From positions 1 to 64,000 of the forward strand of contig PUNK01000024.1 in the NCBI GenBank assembly GCA_003552585.1: a stretch of 64,000 nucleotides of DNA, given 5' to 3'. The notes under the pieces were generated by a model. That model was not told where the DNA came from. It worked only from the letters and a program-made list of their open reading frames with translations, and did not search any database. Below, piece after piece: positions 25,415 through 33,606 of this stretch; positions within the stretch are counted from its first letter, which is position 1, and each line of letters opens with the position of its first letter. This DNA comes from Thermoplasmata archaeon. Lineage in GTDB: Archaea > Thermoplasmatota > Thermoplasmata > Halarchaeoplasmatales > Halarchaeoplasmataceae. A program made the position numbers and the translations under genes.

Positions 25415-26226
25415 GTATTGGAGTGTATGGAAATATTTATTCGGATGATCTATTAGACGTGGTGAAGGATATCAAGAGCCATCCCTCCGTGTCTGAGGTG
25501 ATGTATTATAAGGATTTAGCAGACAAGATAGGGGAACGTGGATATATCTTAGATGAGATGGAGTCCTCTGTTGACTTCATCGTCGCTTTGGGTGGTGATG
25601 GGACTCTGCTTCATCTGTTTCAGAGAACCGAAAAACCCGTCCTCGGTGTGAACACTGGTACAGTCGGTTTTCTTACCGCTGTAGAGTTAAAAGATTTAAA
25701 CAGGGCTTTAGAAAGGATCGAAAACGGAGATTATCTTGTGGATGAAAGGATGAAGCTGAAGAGCATACTCAATGGAGAAGAGATCGTTGAGTGTACCAAC
25801 GAGGCAGTGGTCCATACGAACAAGGTTGCTAAGATCAGGGAGATGGAGATATATCAGGGAGATACGTTGATAGAAAGATTCAGGGCCGACGGGGTGATCA
25901 TATCGACACCAACCGGCTCAACCTGTTACTCCATGAGCTCTGGAGGACCGATAATCCATCCGGATGTAGAAGCCTTTGTTATAGTGGCGATATCTCCTTT
26001 CAAACTTGCCAGCAAACCATATGTTGTCCCCGTTGATGAAGAAATACGTGTTGTCATAACTGAAAAAGATAAGCCTTGCCTACTGGTACTAGATGGTAAG
26101 AAAGAGATAAGTATCAGCAGCGAGGATGATGTTGTTTTTCAGAAGGGAGAAGGCAAGGCCCGGTTCATCACCTTTGACAAAGACTTTTACAAAAAAGTCA
26201 GGCAGAAGCTGGTGAGGAGATTGTAG
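25405..26226 (+). CDS. nadK: NAD kinase
   Basis: 273 residues with the NAD-kinase hallmark GGDGTLLH (about residue 62), TGTVGFLT, the conserved TNEAVVH and PTGSTCYSMSSGGPI. It phosphorylates NAD to NADP. The GTG start at 25405 has GGAGG seven bases upstream inside the phosphatase gene, and the two overlap by 10 bases. The JAMM gene follows with no gap, forming a three-gene operon. In many archaea IMPase and NAD kinase are adjacent or fused. Confidence 0.93.
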   Translation: MGLSIGVYGNIYSDDLLDVVKDIKSHPSVSEVMYYKDLADKIGERGYILDEMESSVDFIVALGGDGTLLHLFQRTEKPVLGVNTGTVGFLTAVELKDLNRALERIENGDYLVDERMKLKSILNGEEIVECTNEAVVHTNKVAKIREMEIYQGDTLIERFRADGVIISTPTGSTCYSMSSGGPIIHPDVEAFVIVAISPFKLASKPYVVPVDEEIRVVITEKDKPCLLVLDGKKEISISSEDDVVFQKGEGKARFITFDKDFYKKVRQKLVRRL

Positions 26227-26613
26227 ATGTTGTTCGGCCGAAAGAAGATAGAAGGTATAGCTAAAAGAACTCTAAATATGATAATGGAATCTGCGAAGGA
26301 TTCCCATCCCCGGGAGTTTGCGGCAGGTTTGCGGGAAATTGATGGAGTGATATCAGAACTGGTACTGGTGCCCGGCACTATATCCGGAAATAGGAGTGCT
26401 TTATTGCGCCTTCATAATCTACCGATAGATTACTCGCTGGTCGGTGTGGTCCATTCTCATCCCTCACCCAACGTTCGTCCTTCTAGGAATGATATCAACC
26501 TATTTGGAAAATTTGGTAGAGTGCATGTGATCGTCGGTTTTCCCTACAATGAAGACAGCTGGAGAGCTTATGACTGGAAGGGAGATGAGATAGAACTCGA
26601 AGTGATCGATTGA
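26227..26613 (+). CDS. JAMM/MPN-domain metalloprotease-like protein
   Basis: 128 residues. The metal motif HSHPSPNVRPSRND (H-x-H-x10-D, about residues 77-90) and the upstream acidic ReiDGVISELV region fit the JAMM signature. Prokaryotic members remove ubiquitin-like SAMP or sulfur-carrier proteins from conjugates. A TtuA-type thiolase that depends on such a carrier exists at 60688, so a shared pathway is possible. The role next to NAD kinase is not explained by known biochemistry. Confidence 0.85.
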   Translation: MLFGRKKIEGIAKRTLNMIMESAKDSHPREFAAGLREIDGVISELVLVPGTISGNRSALLRLHNLPIDYSLVGVVHSHPSPNVRPSRNDINLFGKFGRVHVIVGFPYNEDSWRAYDWKGDEIELEVID

Positions 26614-27738
26614 TCAAACCAGATCTTCGTAGACCTCTTCGATCTGCTCCGCAACAGTACTCCAAGTCAGATCCATTTCCACCCTTTCCCGCCCCTTTTT
26701 TCCCATACTTTTGGCGAGTTCGGGATGATTGAGTATGGTTCGTATCTTCCCTGCTATATCCCTTGGGTTCATCGGTTCGGCAAGAAGTCCGTGTTCCCCT
26801 TCAACGATCACCTCCCTAACTCCCGGTATATCTGAAACGACCACGGGTACTTCAGATGCCATGGCTTCCAATGCTACTATGCCGAATGCTTCAAGTCTTG
26901 ATATCGAGGGGAGGACGAAAATGTCAGTAGCGGCGTAGTACTTGGGCAGTTCTTTGTTTGGAATCCTTCCAGGGAAAATTATCCTGCCTTCTAACTCAAA
27001 ACGCTTCACAAGGTTCTCGAGTTCCGGTCGAAAATCACCTGTGCCGCCGATGACATATTTTACATCGTCACCGAGGTACTTGGCTGATTCTATCAGGTAG
27101 TCCAATCCCTTGTGAAAAACCAGTCTCCCTACGTATAAGACCATCTTATCATCTTCTTTGATACCCAGTTTTTTTCTCACGTTCCCCGGTTTATTTGATG
27201 GATGGAACCTATCGGCGTCCACCGCATTAGGTATGATGTGGCTATCTCTATGCCAAACAGCCCTGGATGTAGCTCCATAGGTGGTAGTTGTTGTTATTAT
27301 CCTGTCAGATTTTCTTACGGTGTAAGCACCCAAAGTGTTTTCATAGAGTTGAACTATCAAACTTCCAAGGGGAACGGGTATCTCTAGATCACAATGGTAT
27401 GTTAATACATGAGGGACCTTTTTTCTTTTGGCAGCCCTCACGGTGAAGAAAGATGAAAGAGGAGGTGGAGAGTGTGAATGTATGATATCACACTCGGTCT
27501 TCACAAGTTCATGTCCGATATGAGGCATTATAGGAGTAGAAAAGATAATACTCAGTGGTTTAACTCTTTTTACTGGAACTCCTTCGACAACGCCCCTCTC
27601 TTTCGTACCTTCGAGCTGTGTAGTAAACACGACTACTTCGTGTCCTCTTTTTATGAGCTTTTTTGAGAGCTCCAACACGTGGGACTCTACCCCACCAAGG
27701 TGCGGATAAAAGTACGGAGAAACTTGTATTATCTTCAT
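26614..27738 (-). CDS. GT4-family glycosyltransferase
   Basis: 374 residues with the GT-B layout: N-terminal YFYPHLGGVESHV (acceptor side), KSDRIITTT linker region, and C-terminal YVGRLVFHKGLDYLI plus the E-x7-E donor motif LEAFGIVALEAMA. It probably transfers a nucleotide-activated sugar to a lipid or glycan carrier. It is the last gene of the glmM-glmU-GT4 operon with a 4-base overlap, so UDP-GlcNAc or a derivative is a plausible donor. Confidence 0.9.
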   Translation of the reverse strand: MKIIQVSPYFYPHLGGVESHVLELSKKLIKRGHEVVVFTTQLEGTKERGVVEGVPVKRVKPLSIIFSTPIMPHIGHELVKTECDIIHSHSPPPLSSFFTVRAAKRKKVPHVLTYHCDLEIPVPLGSLIVQLYENTLGAYTVRKSDRIITTTTTYGATSRAVWHRDSHIIPNAVDADRFHPSNKPGNVRKKLGIKEDDKMVLYVGRLVFHKGLDYLIESAKYLGDDVKYVIGGTGDFRPELENLVKRFELEGRIIFPGRIPNKELPKYYAATDIFVLPSISRLEAFGIVALEAMASEVPVVVSDIPGVREVIVEGEHGLLAEPMNPRDIAGKIRTILNHPELAKSMGKKGRERVEMDLTWSTVAEQIEEVYEDLV

Positions 27739-28958
27739 CTTATCCTGCTTTTTGGTCCGATCTCGCCTTTTGCAACTGCTCCAGGACCTATATAAGTGTC
27801 CTGCCCTATTATCGCTCCTGGGTTGATTATACTGTTTATCCCTGTTTTAACATTATTGCCCATTATCACACCAAGTTTTCTTCGACCGGTGTTCAATCTA
27901 TTTCCATCGTGGTATACGTAGATATTTGCATCGTCCAGTCTAAGGTTGGCTACCTTGGTACCCGAACCGAAGTTGCACCCGCTGCCGATAACACTATCTC
28001 CCACGTAGTTGTGATGAGGAATGTTTGTATCATCCATTATGATGCTGTTTTTGATTTCAACCGCGTTCCCCACTCTGCATCTGTCTCCGATTGAAGTGCA
28101 TGGGCGGATGAAGCAGTTTGGTCCTATATCTGAATCTTTGCCTATACAAACGGGCCCTACGATATAGCTACCTCTTCTCACTCTAGCACCATCATCTATC
28201 GAAACCCATCCCTCTATATGGACACCATCTTCTACATGACCCTCTCTCTTTTCCTCCAGATCTATCAGATCGAAGACCCTTTCGTTAGCATCAAGGAGGT
28301 CCCAGGGACGACTCAACTCTATCCAGTGTCCGTCACGTATCTCGTGTGCATAAACACCTTCTCTTTCCATAAGTATCCTGAAGGTGTCGGTGATCTCGTA
28401 TTCTCCCCTGGGTGATCTCTCAGTGTCCTCGATAGCACTGAAAACGTCAGGCGTGAAGCCGTAGATACCGGCATTTATCGTATCCGTAGATGGATGTTTT
28501 GGCTTCTCTATTATCGCCCTGATCATATCTCCCTTCGTTTCTATCACTCCGTAGCTGGAGGGGTCATCCACTCGGGCCAATCCCATGAGATGATGGTTTT
28601 TATCTCTGAAATCATCGACGAAAGATTCTATCGCCTTTCTTGAAAGGATCACGTCTCCGTTTAGGCATAGGAAGTTTTCATCTACGTATTCCTTGGCCTT
28701 ATCTACAGCATCAGCGGTCCCGAGTGCTTTTTCTTGTCTTACATATCTGATGGGTATCCCAGTAGAGTTCAGAGATTGTTTGATCTTTTTACCTTTCCAT
28801 CCTACCAGTACTATCACCTCATCGACCAGCCCTTCTAAATTATCTATGATCAGTTTAAGTATCGGTTTACCGGCTACAGGGAGTAACGGTTTGGGTCTGT
28901 AGGCGGTGAGCGGTCTCATTCGAGTTCCTTCGCCAGCTGACATTATAAAAGCCTTCAT
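27735..28958 (-). CDS. glmU: Bifunctional sugar-1-phosphate nucleotidylyltransferase/acetyltransferase (GlmU-like)
   Basis: 407 residues. The N-terminal nucleotidyltransferase domain shows SAGEGTRMRPLT and RPKPLLPVAGKPI; the C-terminal ~170 residues form left-handed beta-helix hexapeptides (for example IGSGCNFGSGTKVANLR, MGNNVKTGINSIINPG). In archaea such proteins acetylate GlcN-1-P and make UDP-GlcNAc (or act on glucose-1-P/dTTP). The preceding GlmM-like mutase supports the amino-sugar role. Overlaps neighbours by four bases on each side. Confidence 0.9.
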   Translation of the reverse strand: MKAFIMSAGEGTRMRPLTAYRPKPLLPVAGKPILKLIIDNLEGLVDEVIVLVGWKGKKIKQSLNSTGIPIRYVRQEKALGTADAVDKAKEYVDENFLCLNGDVILSRKAIESFVDDFRDKNHHLMGLARVDDPSSYGVIETKGDMIRAIIEKPKHPSTDTINAGIYGFTPDVFSAIEDTERSPRGEYEITDTFRILMEREGVYAHEIRDGHWIELSRPWDLLDANERVFDLIDLEEKREGHVEDGVHIEGWVSIDDGARVRRGSYIVGPVCIGKDSDIGPNCFIRPCTSIGDRCRVGNAVEIKNSIIMDDTNIPHHNYVGDSVIGSGCNFGSGTKVANLRLDDANIYVYHDGNRLNTGRRKLGVIMGNNVKTGINSIINPGAIIGQDTYIGPGAVAKGEIGPKSRIR

Positions 28959-30250
28959 CTCATCACCTTTTCTAGGTTATCTTTTTCTTCTTTTTTCAGT
29001 TCTTTAAGAGAGTTTTCATCCTTCGCCTCAACTGTCAACCTCAGCTTAGGCTCCGTACCCGAGGCACGTATCAGGCTCCATCCTTCAGATGTTTCCCTTC
29101 TGATGCCATCTATAAGATTCAATGAGCTCATAGGGTATTTTTCTTTGTAATTATCCTCTAACTCCTCCATGATCTGGTGACGGTTTTTTGTTCTGAATGA
29201 GACCGTTTCCCTTGGGAACGAAGGTTGATATTCGATCATATCATCCAGTTCACCTTCTTCTGCAAGCTCTATGAGTACGGCTGAGGCGTAGAAAGCATCC
29301 GGTGCATAGGATATGGGTGGGAATATCCATGTGCCAGAGGGTTCGCCACCGAAGGCCGCATCGTGTTTCTTCATAGCTTCTGCAACGAAGACGTCTCCAA
29401 CCTTTGTCCTGATCACTTCGTCGGCCACCTCGTCGATGGCCATCGATGCGTTTATCGGGACGACCACCTTTTCCGAGTAAAGAGATGCGAACAAGGTCAG
29501 GAGCTTATCTCCTCCAAGGTATCTACCTCTGGAATCGAAAGCGACCATCCTGTCCCCGTCTCCGTCATGTGCGATACCCAGATCCGCACCTGTTTTTGTT
29601 ACCGCTTTCGATAGACTTGTGAGATTTTTTTCAGTGGGTTCGGGTGGATGGGCTGGAAAGGTTCCGTCGGGATTGGCGTTCAACGTGAAGACATCGCAGC
29701 CCATCTCTCTCAGGAAGAAAGGGCTGACGGCACAGCCAGCGCCGTTGGCACAGTCAACGACAACTTTTAGAGAATGATCAGTACCGAATTCTTCTAGAAG
29801 GTATTTTATGTAATGATTGACAAGCCCGTGATGTTCTCTAACTCGGCCGACAGAGTCCCAAGGCGGCAGTTTTGATTGGGTTTCCATTTCATATTCAGTT
29901 CTCTTCATCTGCTCTGTGTTGAAAGAACTTCCATCTGGATTCCACAGCTTAACACCGTTGTAAGGTGCAGGATTATGGGATGCTGTTATCATTATGCCGC
30001 AGTCGTAATCCCTCGCACCGAAAGCTAGTGTTGGGGTGGGGACCATCCCCGTGTCGTAAACATCGGCTCCCTCTGAAGTAAGTCCCGCAGTTACAGCTGA
30101 TAAAAGCATCTCACCGGATTGACGTGGATCCCTCCCTATAAGCACTCTTTTGTAGTCCCGGCCGATGGCCCTGCCTATCTTGATGGCCAGTTCTGGCGTC
30201 AGCTTTTCATTCACGATTCCTCTTATACCTGAAGATCCAAAAAATTTCAT
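28955..30250 (-). CDS. glmM: Phosphoglucosamine/phosphohexose mutase
   Basis: 431 residues with the alpha-D-phosphohexomutase motifs: SSGIRG at the N-terminus, phosphoserine loop TASHNPAPYNG, metal loop AHDGDGDRM, sugar-binding GGEPSGTWIF and phosphate-binding RASGTEPKLR. It converts GlcN-6-P to GlcN-1-P (or the glucose/mannose equivalents) for the following GlmU-like enzyme. First gene of the leftward operon. Confidence 0.92.
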   Translation of the reverse strand: MKFFGSSGIRGIVNEKLTPELAIKIGRAIGRDYKRVLIGRDPRQSGEMLLSAVTAGLTSEGADVYDTGMVPTPTLAFGARDYDCGIMITASHNPAPYNGVKLWNPDGSSFNTEQMKRTEYEMETQSKLPPWDSVGRVREHHGLVNHYIKYLLEEFGTDHSLKVVVDCANGAGCAVSPFFLREMGCDVFTLNANPDGTFPAHPPEPTEKNLTSLSKAVTKTGADLGIAHDGDGDRMVAFDSRGRYLGGDKLLTLFASLYSEKVVVPINASMAIDEVADEVIRTKVGDVFVAEAMKKHDAAFGGEPSGTWIFPPISYAPDAFYASAVLIELAEEGELDDMIEYQPSFPRETVSFRTKNRHQIMEELEDNYKEKYPMSSLNLIDGIRRETSEGWSLIRASGTEPKLRLTVEAKDENSLKELKKEEKDNLEKVMR

Positions 30251-30376
30251 GAGTCACCACTTTTGCTATATCTAAAGTCGGAATTACAAATAAAAACTTT
30301 GCCGAAAATATTAGAAGGTGACCACAAAACATTAAAATAAACTACTTCTATCTGTGTATAGCTTATAGTGGTCTAC

Positions 30377-31150
30377 ATGGCAGAAAAACAACTAACTATC
30401 GTTCCCGACAGGAAAAGAGAAAGGTGCGTTACAGGAATAGAAGGTTTGGATACGATCTTGAATGGGGGTATACCTCGAGGGAACTCGGTGCTGGTCACCG
30501 GTAGCTGTGGCACCGGGAAGACTACCCTGAGCCTTGAATTCCTGGTTCACGGAGCACTGCAGGGTGAAAACTGTCTTTTCATCTCTGTAACAGAAGCTTC
30601 GGAGAAGATGCTCAACAATATCGTACCCTACGATTTTTTCGAAGACAGGCTGATAGACGAAGGAAAACTGTTGTTCGTCGATATGCCCGACATCTATGAT
30701 GAGATGGACATCCTCCACAAGAGCGAGTTTTCTTTCGAGGAGATAAACGAGATCGTTGAAAGGATAAGCGACCTGGTGGAGAAGGGGAACATAAAAAGAT
30801 TGGTCGTGGATTCGGTAACATCCGTCTGCTTTCAGCTAAAAACCGAGGAAAAGATAAGGGATTTCATACTGAACCTGATGAAAACACTATCCGCGAAGGG
30901 ATGCACTTCCATTCTGGTCTCAGAGATATCGCCGGAAGAACCCCGTTATTCTCTGTACGGTGTTGAGGAAGCGATCGCTGATGGTATAGTGATGATGGGC
31001 AATCTTGAGAGGCAGGGAGATCTGCTGCGAACACTTCAAGTGGTCAAGATGCGGGGCACGGAGCACTCGAGGGCAAAGTATGTGCTCGACCTCACTCCCG
31101 TAGGAGTCTTATTGGTGCCCCTGCTCAAAGGAGGAGGTTTGGAGGACTGA
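30377..31150 (+). CDS. KaiC-like RecA-family ATPase
   Basis: About 257 residues from ATG 30377 (GTG 30368 is the alternative). It has GIEGLDTILNGGIPRGNSVLV, Walker A GSCGTGKTT (about residue 42), Walker B LVVDSVTS and the single KaiC domain ending with LLVPLLKGGG. Archaeal single-domain KaiC proteins are signalling ATPases, often next to motility or taxis genes (as with FlaH). It precedes a P-loop-less partner and three pilin genes, so control or assembly of surface filaments is a reasonable inference. Confidence 0.88.
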   Translation: MAEKQLTIVPDRKRERCVTGIEGLDTILNGGIPRGNSVLVTGSCGTGKTTLSLEFLVHGALQGENCLFISVTEASEKMLNNIVPYDFFEDRLIDEGKLLFVDMPDIYDEMDILHKSEFSFEEINEIVERISDLVEKGNIKRLVVDSVTSVCFQLKTEEKIRDFILNLMKTLSAKGCTSILVSEISPEEPRYSLYGVEEAIADGIVMMGNLERQGDLLRTLQVVKMRGTEHSRAKYVLDLTPVGVLLVPLLKGGGLED

Positions 31151-31154
31151 TCAT

Positions 31155-31721
31155 ATGGTTACTGTAAATGAACTCAGCAAAAAACTAAAAACCCTTGAAC
31201 CGGGCTCTGCCATAGCACTCAAGTTTGACGTCGATGCATACTTCGAACTGATAACAAGCGTCTGTGATGATTTCGTGAAGAATGGTAAGATGAACGTGAT
31301 CTACACCACATCGACGATACCAGCGGAGTCCATCATCAATGTACTCGATGCTCTTGAGATCGAAAGGGATTCGATACACTTCACCGATGCCGTTTCTTAT
31401 ATGACCATGGCATCCACAGGAAGGTCCAAGGGAGTGACATTCGTAGAGAGCCCAACCATGCTTGAGTATATCATGCTGAAGGTCGAATACTTGCTCAGGA
31501 AGTATCCTGCGGAGGAGAATGCGGTGGTCATAGATTCTATAAACTCGCTGGCTATCCACAATGATAACAGGATACTGGCAGAGTTCCTGCACATCCTTGT
31601 ATCCAACCTGCGTTCCTACGACTGTTACACGTTGATATTCGCAGTTGCTGAGCAGGAGTCGGAGGATATAGATAACATACTGGCCATGGTTTGTGACGAC
31701 ATAATCGAGGTGACCGCCTGA
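31155..31721 (+). CDS. KaiC-like fold protein lacking Walker A (DUF7504-like)
   Basis: 188 residues. The order of strands resembles the RecA/KaiC core (NVIYTTSTIPAESIINVLDAL, then VVIDSINSLAIH as a Walker B-like strand), but the N-terminal G-x4-GKT loop is missing. It starts four bases after the KaiC gene stop, so the two are co-expressed and probably form a catalytic/non-catalytic pair. The DUF7504 label is by resemblance only. Confidence 0.65.
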   Translation: MVTVNELSKKLKTLEPGSAIALKFDVDAYFELITSVCDDFVKNGKMNVIYTTSTIPAESIINVLDALEIERDSIHFTDAVSYMTMASTGRSKGVTFVESPTMLEYIMLKVEYLLRKYPAEENAVVIDSINSLAIHNDNRILAEFLHILVSNLRSYDCYTLIFAVAEQESEDIDNILAMVCDDIIEVTA

Positions 31722-31757
31722 CCCTTTTTTGGATAAATTTTGAGTATGTTTGCGTAA

Positions 31758-31816
31758 AGCATATATATCTCCCTCCGTTATTATTCAAGCGCTAGGTGTA
31801 AAAACCTACAGGAGGA
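31758..31816 (+). promoter_or_regulatory. Promoter and leader hairpin of pilin gene 1
   Basis: TATA-like CATATATATCT near 31760 predicts a transcript start around 31787. The leader then forms TAGGT-GTAAAA-ACCTA (31793-31808), followed at once by the ribosome-binding site AGGAGG. The two later pilin leaders keep the hairpin position but not its sequence. Confidence 0.6.
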
Positions 31817-31824
31817 CACAACAT

Positions 31825-32310
31825 ATGAAAAGAAGAAATATATTGAAAGAAGACAAGGAAGCTGTGTCTCCCGTCATCGCGACCATCCTGATGGTAGCGA
31901 TCACCGTGGTCCTGGCAGCCACCCTGTGGATGATGCTGGATACGGATGAGGACGTTGGACGGGATCTATACGGTACCACGAGCATAGGAGATAGGAGTAC
32001 AAGCGGAGGTTGGGTCAGAGTGGATATAGGCAGTCTGAACCCCTCTTCTGTAAACATAGAAGATGTGACGGTTCGACTCTATGATGTAAACGATGAACTG
32101 GTCGTCACCTTACGTGGTGAAGAAGACGTGGAAACCGAAAATGATGGAAATTACAATCTTAGATGGACCCGTTTGGAAGACGAGGAATTGACTTCCCGAG
32201 CTCGACTTTTTGTGGAGTATGGTGAAGACGAAGATAATCACGACTTCAGCGGTTATGAAGTCGAGATAGTCGCCAGCGGCTACTCCGGTTCACTGACCCG
32301 AGAGTTGTAG
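31825..32310 (+). CDS. Archaeal type IV pilin-like protein 1
   Basis: 161 residues from the ATG at 31825 behind AGGAGG; the longer open frame upstream runs into the leader. A class III signal of the type RRNILKEDKEAVSPVIATILMV directs prepilin-peptidase cleavage before the hydrophobic helix, typical of archaeal Pilin_N (DUF1628) proteins. The mature acidic beta domain has LNPSSVN, YNLRWTRLE and GYEVEIVASGYSG. It is almost identical to pilin 2 through residue 60. Extracellular filament subunit. Confidence 0.88.
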   Translation: MKRRNILKEDKEAVSPVIATILMVAITVVLAATLWMMLDTDEDVGRDLYGTTSIGDRSTSGGWVRVDIGSLNPSSVNIEDVTVRLYDVNDELVVTLRGEEDVETENDGNYNLRWTRLEDEELTSRARLFVEYGEDEDNHDFSGYEVEIVASGYSGSLTREL

Positions 32311-32340
32311 AACACTTGTCTTCGAACCCGAACTAAAACC

Positions 32341-32365
32341 CCTTTCCACACCTTTCCTTTTTTTA
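32341..32365 (+). terminator. T-tract terminator after pilin 1
   Basis: Pyrimidine-rich CCTTTCC followed by a run of seven T in the CCTTTTTTTA context, just after the stop. This is the usual archaeal intrinsic terminator form. Confidence 0.6.
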
Positions 32366-32370
32366 TACAA

Positions 32371-32443
32371 AATGTTTATATCCTTCTAAAACGGTATATC
32401 ATCTTACACCGTTTCAAATCAATGGGCCAACCCCGTTGGGAGG
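32371..32443 (+). promoter_or_regulatory. Promoter and leader hairpin of pilin gene 2
   Basis: TTTATATC (32375-32382) within ACAAAATGTTTATATC, the same promoter sequence as for pilin 3. The leader has CCAAC-CCC-GTTGG (32427-32439), whose 3' arm runs into GGGAGG, so pairing could hide part of the ribosome-binding site. Confidence 0.6.
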
Positions 32444-32452
32444 ACACGACAT

Positions 32453-32923
32453 ATGAAAAGAAGAAATATATTGAAGAATGACAAGTCTGGAGTATCCCCC
32501 GTCATCGCGACCATCCTGATGGTGGCGATCACCGTGGTCCTGGCAGCCACCCTGTGGATGATGCTGGATACGGATGAGGACGTTGGACGGGATCTTTACG
32601 GTACCACGAGCATAGGAGATAGGAGTACGACTGGCGGATACGTCAGAGTGGATATAGGCAGTATCAATCCATCTTCGGTAAACATAGACGATGTAACAGT
32701 TAGGCTATATGATGTAAACGATGACCTGGTCGTCACCTTACGTGGTGAAGATGACCTGGATCCTGAAAACGATTACAATCTTAGATGGACCCGCTTGGAA
32801 GATGGTCGCCTAACCTCAAGAGGCCGACTCTATGTGGAATATGAGGGAGAACACGACTTCAGCGGTTATGAAGTCGAGATAGTCGCCAGCGGCTACTCTG
32901 GATCGTTGACTAGAGCACTGTAA
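32453..32923 (+). CDS. Archaeal type IV pilin-like protein 2
   Basis: 156 residues, start MKRRNILKND after GGGAGGACACGACAT. Same class III signal and helix as pilin 1 with near-identical DNA from 32502 to about 32630, then moderate divergence in the acidic beta domain (NPENDYNLRWTRLEDGRL-type region). It has its own promoter and terminator, so the three pilins are transcribed as separate units rather than one operon. Likely minor variants of one filament subunit. Confidence 0.88.
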   Translation: MKRRNILKNDKSGVSPVIATILMVAITVVLAATLWMMLDTDEDVGRDLYGTTSIGDRSTTGGYVRVDIGSINPSSVNIDDVTVRLYDVNDDLVVTLRGEDDLDPENDYNLRWTRLEDGRLTSRGRLYVEYEGEHDFSGYEVEIVASGYSGSLTRAL

Positions 32924-32944
32924 AACACTCGTCTTCGAACATAA

Positions 32945-32971
32945 AAAAACCCTTTCATTTTCTTTTTTTAT
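32945..32971 (+). terminator. T-tract terminator after pilin 2
   Basis: Sequence AAAAAACCCTTTCATTTTC followed by seven T and A, directly downstream of the stop and upstream of the next TATA box. Confidence 0.6.
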
Positions 32972-32975
32972 ACAA

Positions 32976-33032
32976 AATGTTTATATCTTATCCTGTCATC
33001 TATTAATACAGCAGGCGAACGCCTGCAGGAGG
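32976..33032 (+). promoter_or_regulatory. Promoter and leader hairpin of pilin gene 3
   Basis: TTTATATC (32980-32987) predicts a start near 33010. The transcript would thus begin almost exactly at the hairpin GCAGGC-GAAC-GCCTGC (33011-33026), which is followed directly by AGGAGG. Confidence 0.65.
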
Positions 33033-33040
33033 ACACAACC

Positions 33041-33517
33041 TTGAGAAGAAACATATTGGGTGAGAAGGAAGCGGTCTCACCTGTGATCGCGATCATACTT
33101 ATGGTTGCGATAACGGTGGTCCTGGCAGCCACCCTTTGGATCATGCTGGATGCGGATGAAGAGATACGATACGAGCTGTACGGAAGTATGGAGCGTGGAG
33201 ACTGGAGCAGGAGTCAGGGATACGTTAGAGTAGACATAGGTTCTATGAATCCATCTTCCTTAAGCGTGGAAGAAGTTACGGTCAGACTATACGACGAGTA
33301 TGACGAGGTAAAAGCCATACTTGAAGGTGAGTTGGAGAATACGACCGAGAACGATGACACATACACACTGCGGTGGGCTCGTACAGACGACACGATAGAT
33401 TCTACCTCAAGACTCTATGTGGAGTATGGTACGCGAGATGATGCATACGACTTCGAGGGCTATGAGATAGTGATCAGTGCTGACGACTACACCGGCTCTC
33501 TGGAGTTAGTGCTCTGA
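33041..33517 (+). CDS. Archaeal type IV pilin-like protein 3
   Basis: 158 residues with a TTG start (LRRNILGEKEAVSPVIAII) set by the conserved AGGAGGACACAACC spacing. Signal and hydrophobic helix match pilins 1 and 2, but the beta domain is more diverged (YTLRWARTDD, GYEIVISADDYTG). Use of TTG where the paralogues use ATG predicts lower translation, fitting a minor subunit. Confidence 0.85.
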   Translation: MRRNILGEKEAVSPVIAIILMVAITVVLAATLWIMLDADEEIRYELYGSMERGDWSRSQGYVRVDIGSMNPSSLSVEEVTVRLYDEYDEVKAILEGELENTTENDDTYTLRWARTDDTIDSTSRLYVEYGTRDDAYDFEGYEIVISADDYTGSLELVL

Positions 33518-33540
33518 AACACCCTACCCATCCCGCATCA

Positions 33541-33560
33541 AAACCCTTTCCTTTTTTTTG
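33541..33560 (+). terminator. T-tract terminator after pilin 3
   Basis: AAACCCTTTCC followed by eight T, immediately after the pilin 3 stop region. Confidence 0.6.
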
Positions 33561-33606
33561 ATCATCCCTAAAGACTATATTGTAGAGCCTACAATGGAAA
33601 GGTCGG

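Noticed and set aside
31750-31824. Upstream extension of pilin 1
   Set aside because: The 75 bases contain the TATA box, leader hairpin and ribosome-binding site, and the two paralogues start at the homologous codon.
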